Source of the DNA: Deltaproteobacteria bacterium
Lineage (GTDB): Bacteria; Desulfobacterota; Desulfuromonadia; Desulfuromonadales; Geopsychrobacteraceae
Direction: 5' to 3'
DNA length: 64,000 bases
Assembly: GCA_024280485.1 (NCBI GenBank)
Contig: JAJRQB010000013.1
Location: 26,178-90,177, forward strand
A model generated the notes under the pieces. It was not told the DNA's origin, searched no databases, and worked only from the letters and a program-made list of their open reading frames with translations. Every line of letters begins with the position of its first letter. The stretch's first letter is position 1. This document shows, one piece after another, positions 26,422 through 34,644 of the stretch. A program made the position numbers and the translations under genes.

Positions 26422-26910
26422 CTAGCTTCTTGGCTTTGTCTCAAATCGGTTTTCTTCAACATTCTTTCGAGTTGTTTGTGGGTCGAAAATCTGACCGTTC
26501 ATGGCGATGTAGACTCCTGGTGGCAGGGTTTGAGCTGCGGTGAGGGCTGCGGAGACATTGAACAACGCATCGGTTGAGCGAAAGCGGGCTGGCTGCATCG
26601 CACCGGTTAAAACGATGGTTTTTCCTGCAATGCCCTGTAGAGCGCAGCCGGTCTGAACCATAGTGTCGGTGCCGTGAGTAATAACAATTTGCTGAGAGTC
26701 ACTCTCTTCTACAGCCTGACGAATCTGCACGCGGTCATCATCGCTCATCTCCAGGCTGTCTTTGCGCAACACCTCGCTGACTTTGACCTCGATTGTCAGA
26801 TTCGCTTCCTTAAGCAGTTCCGCTATAGGGGAATCTCCGATCTGGAAGCTACTCTTGGCATCGAAGTATATTTTGTCGATGGTGCCACCGGTGGTCAGAA
26901 TTTCGATCAT
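26422..26910 (-). CDS. Short asparaginase-domain protein
   Basis: Protein of 162 residues corresponding to the N-terminal domain of L-asparaginase. The catalytic threonine motifs TTGGTID and HGTDTMVQTG and the TGAMQPARF(R)STDA segment are all conserved. The C-terminal dimer domain of full-length enzymes (about 320 residues) is absent. Such single-domain versions exist as independent proteins, so this need not be a truncation. The end runs KNVEENRFETKPRS. It shares the minus strand with a downstream-starting acetyltransferase gene 3 nt away. Catalytic activity cannot be assumed. Confidence 0.8.
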   Translation of the reverse strand: MIEILTTGGTIDKIYFDAKSSFQIGDSPIAELLKEANLTIEVKVSEVLRKDSLEMSDDDRVQIRQAVEESDSQQIVITHGTDTMVQTGCALQGIAGKTIVLTGAMQPARFRSTDALFNVSAALTAAQTLPPGVYIAMNGQIFDPQTTRKNVEENRFETKPRS

Positions 26911-26913
26911 TTT

Positions 26914-27423
26914 TTACTCTCCCGCTAGCTCTTTGAGCATGATCAACTGGCCGCAGCGTTGCTCGCCCAGATCGGCGATCTTAGGAAGATGGCCAGCCAT
27001 GGTAAATCCGCTCTTTTCGAGAAGGGTGCGACTGCCAATATTTGTATCTAACAGGATCGCCAGCAGATAACGCAAGTCGGCAGCACGTGCTATTTGTTGC
27101 GCCTGCTCCAGCATGAATCGTCCCAGCCCTTTGCCGCGCGATTCTTTGGCCAGATAATAGCTGATTTCAGCAACCTGGCGCATTGCCGCACGACCACTAC
27201 GCCAGGGAGAAAAATAGAAGTAACCCAAAACAAGACCTTCGATCTCAACCACATGGATTATGAATGGCGCCTGTTGGTGGGCAACGAACCAAACCTGACG
27301 CTGAGCGAGGCTGTAAGGAGACAGGTCTGCGCTAAAACCGCCTTCAGAGATGATGTCATTGTAAATTTCGGTCAGAATGGGCAGGTCAGCTTCGGTGGCG
27401 GGACGATGTGTTGCTTCGATCAT
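26914..27423 (-). CDS. GNAT-family N-acetyltransferase
   Basis: Cytosolic protein of 169 residues resembling phosphinothricin-type acetyltransferases. The acetyl-CoA binding motif A is seen as YYLAKESRGKGLGRFML, and RTLLEKSGFTMAGHLPKIA is the usual C-terminal beta-bulge region. I choose ATG 27423 (MIEATHRPATEADLPILTEIYND) with AGGATAAAG upstream; the frame runs 14 codons further without conservation. The asparaginase gene follows after three bases, so they form an operon. Substrate unknown. Confidence 0.88.
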   Translation of the reverse strand: MIEATHRPATEADLPILTEIYNDIISEGGFSADLSPYSLAQRQVWFVAHQQAPFIIHVVEIEGLVLGYFYFSPWRSGRAAMRQVAEISYYLAKESRGKGLGRFMLEQAQQIARAADLRYLLAILLDTNIGSRTLLEKSGFTMAGHLPKIADLGEQRCGQLIMLKELAGE

Positions 27424-27497
27424 GACTTTATCCTGTTGATGATGCAGCGTTCTGGTTGGCGGCAACTTCTGTCAATATATGCTGGTGAACTCAGGGT

Positions 27498-27719
27498 TCA
27501 GCTAGTTAGCCCCGCCAGATATTCGTTGATTTCATTTTTCAGTTGAAGAGCTGTTTTTGGATTGTAAGTGTGGGTCGCAATGACATTTTTGAACAGACAA
27601 GAACTGCTGCCGCAACTCACGCAATCTATATTGTATTTCTTTAGAATTTCACCAATTTGTGGATGCTCTTCCAGCATCTTGCTGATGGTTTTCTGAGCGA
27701 ATTCTTCCGACAAATCCAT
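27498..27719 (-). CDS. DUF1858-like small cysteine protein
   Basis: Cytosolic protein of 73 residues with the helical DUF1858 layout: KTISKMLEEHPQIGEILKKYNIDCVSCGSSSC. The cysteine cluster CVSCGSSSC could bind metal or an Fe-S cluster. AAAGGAGAG lies upstream of ATG 27719. Such proteins occur with hybrid-cluster and redox proteins in anaerobes. Function not known. Confidence 0.75.
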   Translation of the reverse strand: MDLSEEFAQKTISKMLEEHPQIGEILKKYNIDCVSCGSSSCLFKNVIATHTYNPKTALQLKNEINEYLAGLTS

Positions 27720-27885
27720 GATCTGTGCTCTCCTTTGATGCTGTGCATGTTCTGAAGAATATAACCTATACGCCCGTCAGGCCCTATGGGCAAAATCAGA
27801 TAAATCAAAAAATGTGACAAAATAGTTGTTCGATTCTGTTGAACAACAGGGCATACTGGCTGAGATTTTTATGATGAAAGGGCCG

Positions 27886-28355
27886 ATGATGGCAGCGAAA
27901 ATAAAGAATATTTTGACCTTAATGGTGAGAAAGACTGGGAGCCTTTTGATGCACCAGCACTGATTGGTAATTCGTTACGTTTTGTTTCGGGTGATCCTGA
28001 GGGACAACGATTTCGTGTTCGTTATTTTCGTGATGAGGATCTTGCGCTGATTGCACGGGTCTGGTTTGGTCCCGAGACAGAAGGACCGCCCGGACACTCA
28101 CATGGCGGGGCGATGGCGGCGGTTCTTGACGAGGTTTTAGGCTTGGCATCCTGGGCGGCAGGACACCCGGTCGTGGTCGGCAAGTTGAACATTCACTTCC
28201 GTCAGTTACTGCCGTTGGAAACTGTTATGCAGGTCAACAGCGAGGTGGTTTCGTCTAAAGGACGCAAAATTAAGGTGAAGGGCAGGATTGTCGATGCTGA
28301 CGGTACTATTTACGCGTCAGCAGACTGTCTGTGCATAAATATTCCCAAGAGTTAA
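27886..28355 (+). pseudogene. PaaI-type hotdog thioesterase with apparent N-terminal frameshift
   Basis: The hotdog domain is well conserved: SGDPEGQRFRVRYFRD, VWFGPETEGPPGHSHGG and AMAAVLDEVLG with the catalytic Asp, ending SADCLCINIPKS. The first ATG in this frame is 28113, inside the conserved HGGAM motif, which would remove the first half. The frame is open back to 27864 but has no usable start codon. An ATG pair at 27886/27889 with an AAAGGG ribosome site is one frame off. One extra A in the GAAAATAAAG run near 27897 would join them into a normal protein. So either a single-base deletion has broken the gene, the sequence has an error, or slippage occurs in the A run. Confidence 0.65.
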
Positions 28356-28373
28356 TTTAGAAATTATATTGAA

Positions 28374-28408
28374 TAAAAAAGCCCGTCCGTTTCCGGTCGG
28401 GCTTTTTT
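28374..28408. terminator. Bidirectional rho-independent terminator
   Basis: AAAAAAGCCCG-TCCG stem with CGG-TCGGGCTTTTTT, serving the thioesterase gene (plus) and the Na/Pi cotransporter (minus), which converge here. Confidence 0.85.
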
Positions 28409-28419
28409 ATGTGTTAAAT

Positions 28420-30105
28420 TCAGCCTGATTGAGTTGGTTCCGAGTAGAGCGCTTCGTGCAGGTTGACTGTGTGGTTCTTGATTCGACGCAAAGCAACCGC
28501 CATGTCACTGAAGGTCAGGGCGGGCAGGGCGCCACAGGTTCCCTGTTTCATCCGGTCAAGATGTCCGCTCCGAATGCTATCGGCCAGATCATTGAGACGG
28601 TTGGCTTCATCATAAATTTTGCGAGTACTGCTGGTGTCTTCATTGTTGAACGCCTTACAGACCTGGGTGAATAACGCGAAGACCTCATGATGATAATTAA
28701 GCAGATCCTTCCAGCCCTCTGCGGTGAAATCGAGCTCGTATTTGTCGAGACGTTTCATATACGAACAGAGAGATGCGGCATAATCAGCAATTGACTCCAG
28801 TTCGTCGGCGGCCCGCACATAGGCGTAGGCCCGGTCTGATTGTTCTTTGCTGGCATTGCCAGCCTGCATCAGGGTCACGATAAAGGTTGTGATCTCGTGT
28901 TGCATGACATCGGTTTCATCTTCAAGAGTCGTCACCTTACGGAAGAAGCGCTCCCGACCTTTGAGATCACGTTGTAAAAAGCTACCCGCGTGGCGCAAGG
29001 CTTTGTGGACCCGTCCCTGCATCCGCTTTAGTTCCTCAAACACCATCGATATACCCATAGCAACAGGCATGGTGCCGGGAGTACCGATATATTTGAAAGA
29101 CCCTCTTTCAGCACCCTCTTTTTCAGGGACCATCCTGGTAACCAGGGCCGCCAGCTTATGCAGAAAAGGCAGCATCACCAGGGTCGCTGTGACATTGAAG
29201 AAGGTATGTGCCATGGCGATGTGTGCAGCAATGTAGGGGCGATTACCATCGCCATCGACAAAGTTAGCGATGCCAGGTACGAATTCTTCAATCATCCTGA
29301 CGTAGGGGGCGAAGATCAAAACGATGATTACAACCCCCAGCACATTGAAAACGCTATGGGCCATCGCCGCACGCCGAGCGGAAATTGTTCCGCCGAGTGC
29401 AGCAAACTGGGCGGTGATGGTGGTCCCAATATTTTCACCCATGACCAGAGCAATCGCAGTGTATAAAGGAATCGCCCCGGTTGCAGCAAGGGCGATGGTA
29501 ATGCCGAGCATTGCCGAACTGCTCTGGATGATCATGGTCATCAGGCAACCGATGGCGACACAACCGAGGATACTCAGGACAGACTGGGCATCAAGGGTCA
29601 ACATCAGGTTCATGAAGCTTTCATCACTGCGTAGTGGCTTGAACGCTCCGCTCATGATCTCCAGGCCGAAGAAGATCAGCCCCAGCGCGACCAGTACCTT
29701 TGAGCTGGCCGAGACTCGATCATTTTTCGAAAAGAGCATCGGGAATACGCCGAGGGCAATCAGCAGCAGGCCGTACTTGCCAACTTTGACCGCCAGTATC
29801 CAACCGGTGATGGTAGTACCGATATTGGCGCCGAGGATGACGCCAATCGCCTGAGTCAGTTGAATCAGACCGGCGTTGGCCAGTCCGACAACCATGACCG
29901 TCGTGATAGATGAAGACTGAACAAAGGTTGTAACAAGCAGGCCGACCAGAACCGCCAGAAAGCGGTTGGTGGTCACTGAAGCAATCGCTTTGCGAATCAG
30001 ACCGCCAGAAAGCATTTGCAGGCTGTCGGAAAGGTATTTCATGCCGAGGATAAAAATCCCGAGGCCACCGACGGCTGTATAACCCATCTTGAAGGGTTCA
30101 ATCAT
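28420..30105 (-). CDS. Na/Pi cotransporter family protein with PhoU-like tail
   Basis: Inner-membrane protein of 561 residues. Two QSSS repeats (FVQSSSITTVM and IIQSSSAMLGI) with GANIGTTITGW and GENIGTTITAQ define the NptA/YjbB phosphate transporter fold with two inverted halves. The C-terminal ~180 residues are a cytosolic PhoU-like helical domain (VYAYVRAADELESIADYAASL region). I start at ATG 30105 (MIEPFKMGYTAVGGLGIF), where AAAGGAC lies upstream; a TTG at 30123 is less likely. Probably sodium-coupled phosphate export or import. Confidence 0.88.
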   Translation of the reverse strand: MIEPFKMGYTAVGGLGIFILGMKYLSDSLQMLSGGLIRKAIASVTTNRFLAVLVGLLVTTFVQSSSITTVMVVGLANAGLIQLTQAIGVILGANIGTTITGWILAVKVGKYGLLLIALGVFPMLFSKNDRVSASSKVLVALGLIFFGLEIMSGAFKPLRSDESFMNLMLTLDAQSVLSILGCVAIGCLMTMIIQSSSAMLGITIALAATGAIPLYTAIALVMGENIGTTITAQFAALGGTISARRAAMAHSVFNVLGVVIIVLIFAPYVRMIEEFVPGIANFVDGDGNRPYIAAHIAMAHTFFNVTATLVMLPFLHKLAALVTRMVPEKEGAERGSFKYIGTPGTMPVAMGISMVFEELKRMQGRVHKALRHAGSFLQRDLKGRERFFRKVTTLEDETDVMQHEITTFIVTLMQAGNASKEQSDRAYAYVRAADELESIADYAASLCSYMKRLDKYELDFTAEGWKDLLNYHHEVFALFTQVCKAFNNEDTSSTRKIYDEANRLNDLADSIRSGHLDRMKQGTCGALPALTFSDMAVALRRIKNHTVNLHEALYSEPTQSG

Positions 30106-30242
30106 TTCGTAAGTCCTTTTCAAGTTAGATTATTTTTGCCTACATCACTACTCAGCCCTTGCTGATGGGGCGCAATCTAACCGGCTTTTTGTGCTCGGTC
30201 AAGTCTAACCTGCATATGTCGGAAATCAATTTTTAAACAAAC

Positions 30243-30270
30243 AAAAGACCGACCGGCGAGGGTCGGTCTT
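30243..30270 (-). terminator. Rho-independent terminator of the BI-1 gene
   Basis: Eleven-base perfect stem (AAAGACCGACC / GGTCGGTCTTT), six-base loop, followed on the minus strand by TGTTTGTTT. It lies 31 nt beyond the gene stop. Confidence 0.8.
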
Positions 30271-30300
30271 TGAAGGGGGTTGTGGCGCTGCAGTCGAGGC

Positions 30301-30999
30301 TTAGCGTCGCGTGCCCATGATCCGTAACAACATCAAAAACAGGTTGATAAAGTCGAGATAAAGGGTCAGGGCGCCGAGAATTGAGGCTTTTTTACGACTC
30401 TCTTCGTCAGCAAATCCTGCGGCACCAATCCGCTTTATTTTTTGCGTATCGTAAGCGGTCAGACCGACAAAGACAAAGACGCCGATGTAGCTGACGACCC
30501 AACTGATCATCTCACTCTGCAAGAAAATATTCACCACAGACGCGATGACAATGCCGATCAGACCCATGAATAAAAAGCTGCCCCAGCCGGTCAGGTCGCG
30601 TTTGGTGACATAACCATAGATGCTGACGGAACCGAAAGTCCCAGCCGCAACAAAGAAAGTGCTGGTAATCGAACTGCTGGTGTAAATCAGAAAGATCGAC
30701 GCGAAGGTGACACCGTTCAGTGCGGAATAGAGTAGAAACATCAAAGTCGCGGTCGTTGAGCTGATTTTGTTGATCGCTGCCGACATCGCAATGACCAGTC
30801 CAAGCTCACCGAAGATCAGAGCATAGAAGACCATTTTGTTGCCGAAGATCAGGTTGAGCAGGCCCTGACTCGAAAGTGTCATCATTGCGGCCAGGGCTGT
30901 AAGGGCAAGGCCTGTAGTCATCCAGCCGTAAACCTTGGGGAGAAAGCTGGAATCGCTGAGTGTTGAAGTCGAGGCAATTGTCTGTCTTTGAGTGAACAT
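30301..30999 (-). CDS. Bax inhibitor-1 / YccA family membrane protein
   Basis: Inner-membrane protein of 232 residues with about seven hydrophobic segments. YGWMTTGLALTALAAM near the start, the central NGVTFASIFLIYT segment and the C-terminal FVGLTAYDTQKIKRIG with the conserved Asp match the BI-1 family (YccA/YbhL). GGAG precedes ATG 30999. In bacteria members modulate FtsH or leak calcium; the role here is not readable. It faces the divergent PQQ dehydrogenase across a 223-nt gap. Confidence 0.9.
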   Translation of the reverse strand: MFTQRQTIASTSTLSDSSFLPKVYGWMTTGLALTALAAMMTLSSQGLLNLIFGNKMVFYALIFGELGLVIAMSAAINKISSTTATLMFLLYSALNGVTFASIFLIYTSSSITSTFFVAAGTFGSVSIYGYVTKRDLTGWGSFLFMGLIGIVIASVVNIFLQSEMISWVVSYIGVFVFVGLTAYDTQKIKRIGAAGFADEESRKKASILGALTLYLDFINLFLMLLRIMGTRR

Positions 31000-31222
31000 G
31001 TTAGCTCCATAGATATCTGAAAATGTTTGATCTTTTATAACTGATTTAAGGTCTATTGCGCAAATTGTTGGAAACAGCAGTCAGGATCTGAGGTCGAAGG
31101 TTCAGACCCTGGGTTGGCCAGCAGAAAAATACAGCCATTTTTATATCACCCGTTTGCTAACACTCAGTGTTCAACGCTAATATTGTAGAAAGATATATTT
31201 CTCCAATTCCCGGAGGAGTCCT

Positions 31223-32353
31223 ATGCGTTCCTGTCTCTTTTGCCTGCTGATCCTGCTGTTATTTGCAGCCCCAACCTTTGCTTCTAAATACATATTGACC
31301 GGCCAAAGTAAGGGGATGAACTTTCAGGTCGAGCAGCTTGCCTCCGGGCTTTCTGTCCCCTGGGGGATGGCGTTTGTCGAGCCGAAGAAAATCCTTTTCA
31401 CCGAACGACAGGGGCGCTTCCGCCTGCTCAATCTTGAAGATGAATCTATTACCACTCTGCAAGGCGGCCCATTGATCAAGTCCAAAGGGCAGGGGGGATT
31501 GCTCGACGTTGCGCTGCCGCCTGGGTATCAGGCCGGCGACTGGATCTATTTTACCTACAGCAAAGATCAACAGGGACAACTCGCGACGACTCTGGCCCGA
31601 GCCCGGCTCGTCGGACTTCGACTCGAAGCCTGGCAGGATTTGCTGATCACCCACTCCAGATCGGATACCACTCGGCATTTCGGCAGTCGCATCGCCTTTG
31701 ACGGCCAGGGACATCTGTTCTTCACCGTCGGTGACCGCGGTGTCCGTCCCAATGGCCAGGATCTTTCAACCCATGCTGGCTCGGTGTTGCGGGTCAATGT
31801 GGATGGCAGCGTTCCAGCAGATAATCCATTTCTTGAAAAGCCAGAAGCATTGCCCGAGATCTGGAGTTACGGTCATCGTAACCCTCAAGGGATCGCTTAT
31901 GACTCTGAGTCGAAAAGACTTTGGATTATTGAGCACGGCCCGCGTGGCGGAGACGAGATTAATCTGATTGAAGCGGGAAAGAACTACGGTTGGCCGGTGG
32001 TCTCGCATGGCAAAGAATACTGGGGGCCTCTGCAGGTTGGAGAAGGAACAGAAAAACCAGGGATGGTCCCTGCGGTGAAAGTGTATATCCCGTCCATTGC
32101 ACCGGGCAGCTTGCTGCTCTATTCCGGCAAGGCCTTTCCGAAATGGCGTGGCAACCTGTTCAGCGGCGCTTTGAAACTGACTCATCTCAACCGAGTTGAG
32201 CTGAGTGACAATGGCGATGCCGTGGCAGAAGAACGTTTGCTTGAAACGCTGCATGAACGGATTCGCGCACTGGTGGAGAGCCCAGAAGGCTGGCTCTATT
32301 TTTCTACCGATAGTGGTCGGATTCTCAGGTTGAAGCCAGTATCTACACGATAG
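31223..32353 (+). CDS. Exported PQQ-dependent sugar dehydrogenase-like protein
   Basis: Secreted beta-propeller of 376 residues. A signal peptide (ending APTFAS) precedes LASGLSVPWGMAFVEPKKILFTER, the first blade of soluble glucose dehydrogenase/YliI proteins. The catalytic and PQQ-contact blocks are HFGSRIAFDGQGHLFFTVGDRG and YGHRNPQGIAYD...IEHGPRGGDEIN. GGAGGAG lies upstream of ATG 31223. Such proteins oxidise sugars with pyrroloquinoline quinone in the periplasm; substrate unknown. It is the last ordinary chromosomal gene before the defense island. Confidence 0.9.
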   Translation: MRSCLFCLLILLLFAAPTFASKYILTGQSKGMNFQVEQLASGLSVPWGMAFVEPKKILFTERQGRFRLLNLEDESITTLQGGPLIKSKGQGGLLDVALPPGYQAGDWIYFTYSKDQQGQLATTLARARLVGLRLEAWQDLLITHSRSDTTRHFGSRIAFDGQGHLFFTVGDRGVRPNGQDLSTHAGSVLRVNVDGSVPADNPFLEKPEALPEIWSYGHRNPQGIAYDSESKRLWIIEHGPRGGDEINLIEAGKNYGWPVVSHGKEYWGPLQVGEGTEKPGMVPAVKVYIPSIAPGSLLLYSGKAFPKWRGNLFSGALKLTHLNRVELSDNGDAVAEERLLETLHERIRALVESPEGWLYFSTDSGRILRLKPVSTR

Positions 32354-32404
32354 GGATTACCTCCTGGATGGACCAGAGGTCTTCTTAGTAAGCTACCCTG
32401 GGGG

Positions 32405-32589
32405 AATGCTGGGGTCGGATTAAGCTAAGTTGGTGTAATGATGAGAAAAAGTATTGAATTTAGGTCTTAAACTAACTTTAAGGAGCGATTTTTATGGCCC
32501 AAAATGTACCCATAGCACTAAATAACTCCCATTGTTGGGATGGTTTGGCAGTGATAACAGGGAGTTAGTTTGGTCCGACCCCGACCCTT
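32405..32589 (+). mobile_element. MITE-like element, left copy
   Basis: About 185 bp, closely similar to 49173-49357 in the same orientation. The ends form terminal inverted repeats: GGGGTCGGATTAAGCTAA at the left and the complement of GGGGTCGGACCAAACTAA at the right. Shared inner blocks include GGAGCGATTTTT, CCCATAGCACTAAATAA and GTGATAACAGGGAGTTA. No transposase gene lies inside, so it would be non-autonomous. With its twin it brackets the BREX-containing island. Confidence 0.75.
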
Positions 32590-33417
32590 GCAGCCAACCA
32601 TGAATGATAAAGCTATTCACGCTTGCCAAGTAGAGAGATAAGACCTGTATGTTGGGTGCTGGTAGTGGTGAAAAGCACTGTTTTGACATCGTAGTGACAT
32701 CATTATCAACATCATGGATTTGTAAGTAGCTGATTTATAGCGATGTACAGGGGATGCCTAGTCCTCTTGCCATGTCACGGTGTACGTAAGCGGTTATGGG
32801 TGGCGGCAGGGCTCAGATGTTTTACATGTGTGAGAAGGTATTTTAACCTGATATTTGGTAGTGGGGTGAAGGGGCTTATAGGTTGTGTCGTTCGTTGGCC
32901 ATGAATGCTAGATTTTGATAATAGCGCCGAGTGTGTTGCTTTGCAGGACATTTGAGAAAGTGAACGAACGGGATCTAGTGGAGCCGAACAACTGTCACAA
33001 CTGCACGCATCTGCCTTTTTGAAGACAAAAGGGCGGGCAACACACACGTTGTCTACCCTTTCTCTTTCTACATGAGCGACTTACCTATACCAGACACATC
33101 CACCCCCTCTCGGACTTGCTTCAATACAGGAGGAGACACCAGTTTTTTTAATTAGAGCCCGTAAAACTACATCGATCAAAATCTAACAAATTTCAATTTC
33201 ATTATGTAATTAATGACATCAAACGCTACTTCTGTAATATACTCACCGAAACCACAGATACTTTAAGGAACCGCTTCATGCATACTTAAAAAAAATGGCC
33301 CCTCCCTTGGTAATTACTGGGAAAACCAAGAACCCCTATTTAGCATTAAATCTCACGAACTCAATACCTCACAACTGGGCAAACCGGAACCACTGCCCCT
33401 TCTTGGAACCTACCTAA
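32590..33417. other. Gene-free stretch at the left edge of the island
   Basis: Over 800 nt with no convincing gene. A minus-strand open frame at 32775-33047 has an implausible Cys/Ser/Pro-rich product and no recognisable domain. A terminator-like hairpin at 33028-33066 suggests something upstream may be transcribed on the plus strand, possibly a noncoding RNA. From about 33297 to 33420 a plus-strand frame without a start codon reads GPSLGNYWENQEPLFSIKSH and onward, ending just inside the next gene; it looks protein-like and may be a relic or a frameshifted leader peptide. Confidence 0.4.
33028..33066 (+). terminator. Terminator-like hairpin
   Basis: AAAGGGCGGGCAAC / GTTGTCTACCCTTT forms a 14-base stem with one mismatch and two G-U pairs, six-base loop, followed by TCTCTTTCT. 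It terminates no annotated gene, hence the suspicion of a noncoding transcript upstream. Confidence 0.5.
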
Positions 33418-34287
33418 ATGGATGTTAATTTCGGGGATATAAGAACAGATTTCCAAGGTTTTCTTAAGCTGGTCATGCTTCATAATCAGATTAACTCCCC
33501 TTCCGCCGACAACTACACTCTTCACTTTCCTGGATGGATTGACGCAAATATGTGCGCACCCCTTGGTGCCATAATAAAAAAGAAGCGCCTTGAGGGAAGC
33601 AAGTTTAAAATTGGAAAAATAAGTGCGGGATCAAAAAAAATCTTTCTGAAGAATCATTTCTTAACACAATTCCAGCTACCACCAATACATGACACACACA
33701 AGACAACAATAAAATATAAATGGTTTGACACAGAAAAAAATGCTAAGGAAGAATTCTCAGGATATGTAGATAGGCACTTCAAAAGTGGAGAAATGGGAAT
33801 TCCAGACATGTCCCCACTGCTCATTACTAAATTTCGACAGAGCCTGTATGAAGTTTTTCTGAATTCCTTAGAGCACTCCAACAGCAAACATGGCGTTTTT
33901 GCTTGTGGGCAATACTTCCCTCAGCAAAATCGACTAGATTTTTCTATAGCTGATTTAGGGCACGGAATTGCCCAAAATATTTACAAAGAACTTGCGACTT
34001 CACTTTCGCCTGAGAGTGCTATTCTTTGGGCCCTAAGTGGCAATACAACACGCCGCGGTAAGCCCGGAGGGCTTGGACTTAAGCTTATTCAAGACTTTTT
34101 GGAATTAAATAATGGCCGAATGATCATAGTTTCACACAAAGGGTATGGTTGTATTGAAAATGGACAAGTCACCACAAAAAGTTTCACAGAGCCTTTTCCA
34201 GGCACAGTCGTTACAATAGAAATAAATACTGCGGACAAAAGTTCATATCGTCTGAAGGATGAGCTTAATCCAGAAGATATTTTTTAG
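33418..34287 (+). CDS. GHKL-fold ATP-binding protein (partner-switch kinase-like)
   Basis: Cytosolic protein of 289 residues. The C-terminal half has all GHKL ATPase boxes: N box LYEVFLNSLEHS (E145, N149), G1 box ADLGHG (D179, G181, G183) and G2 box GKPGGLGL (G214-G220). No phospho-acceptor His domain or transmembrane segment is present, so it is not a sensor kinase; it resembles anti-sigma or RsbT/RsbW-type ATPases. The N-terminal ~120 residues form an uncharacterised domain (LHFPGWIDANMCAPLGAIIKKK recalls STAS-like folds). ATG 33418 abuts an in-frame stop. It is 9 nt from a STAS-like gene and then a PIN nuclease, which suggests a regulated toxin or defense module. Confidence 0.8.
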   Translation: MDVNFGDIRTDFQGFLKLVMLHNQINSPSADNYTLHFPGWIDANMCAPLGAIIKKKRLEGSKFKIGKISAGSKKIFLKNHFLTQFQLPPIHDTHKTTIKYKWFDTEKNAKEEFSGYVDRHFKSGEMGIPDMSPLLITKFRQSLYEVFLNSLEHSNSKHGVFACGQYFPQQNRLDFSIADLGHGIAQNIYKELATSLSPESAILWALSGNTTRRGKPGGLGLKLIQDFLELNNGRMIIVSHKGYGCIENGQVTTKSFTEPFPGTVVTIEINTADKSSYRLKDELNPEDIF

Positions 34288-34296
34288 GGAGACATT

Positions 34297-34644
34297 ATGA
34301 TCAAAGTTATACTTTCAGAATTTGCACTAAAAGGAATTTGTGTTTCCTCTGAAGACGGTGAGAAAGTTTTTGAGGTAATAAAGAAACACTTGAATGACGG
34401 GCGTATGGTTGAAATTTCTTTTTTTGGAGTTGAGGACATTACGACTTTATTTCTCAACACAGCAATTGGAAAACTGTATGAAGTTTTTAGTGAAGATGAG
34501 TTAAAAGCTAAAATGTCTGTTGTTGAGGCTAGTGGTCACGATCTATCGACTTTAAAAAACTCTGTGGATAGAGCTAAGGAATATTTTAAAAATCCAGGGA
34601 AATTTCATACTGCGATAGATGAGGCCTTCGACGATGACCATTAG
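34297..34644 (+). CDS. STAS-like DUF4325 protein
   Basis: Small cytosolic protein of 115 residues. VILSEFALKGICVSSEDGEKVFEVI...VEISFFGVEDITTLFLNTAIGKLYE matches the DUF4325 STAS-like domain, where a beta strand is followed by a helix that in true anti-sigma antagonists carries the phosphorylated Ser or Thr. Candidate phospho-sites here are T430-type threonines in DITTLFLNT. It lies between the GHKL ATPase and the PIN gene, overlapping the latter by 11 nt. By analogy with SpoIIAA-SpoIIAB pairs it could be the binding partner or substrate of the ATPase. That mechanism is inference. Confidence 0.72.
   Translation: MIKVILSEFALKGICVSSEDGEKVFEVIKKHLNDGRMVEISFFGVEDITTLFLNTAIGKLYEVFSEDELKAKMSVVEASGHDLSTLKNSVDRAKEYFKNPGKFHTAIDEAFDDDH

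Noticed and set aside
26422..26910. Truncated L-asparaginase pseudogene
   Set aside because: Single-domain versions with intact motifs are known, the frame is clean and it is co-transcribed with a neighbour, so I keep it as a real gene.
32775..33047. Minus-strand open frame of 90 codons at the island edge
   Set aside because: Cys/Ser/Pro-rich product with no domain and no clear ribosome site; crosses the 33028-33066 hairpin.
32590..33060. Retron or reverse-transcriptase system
   Set aside because: No reverse transcriptase gene anywhere in the window, though the noncoding stretch looked suggestive.
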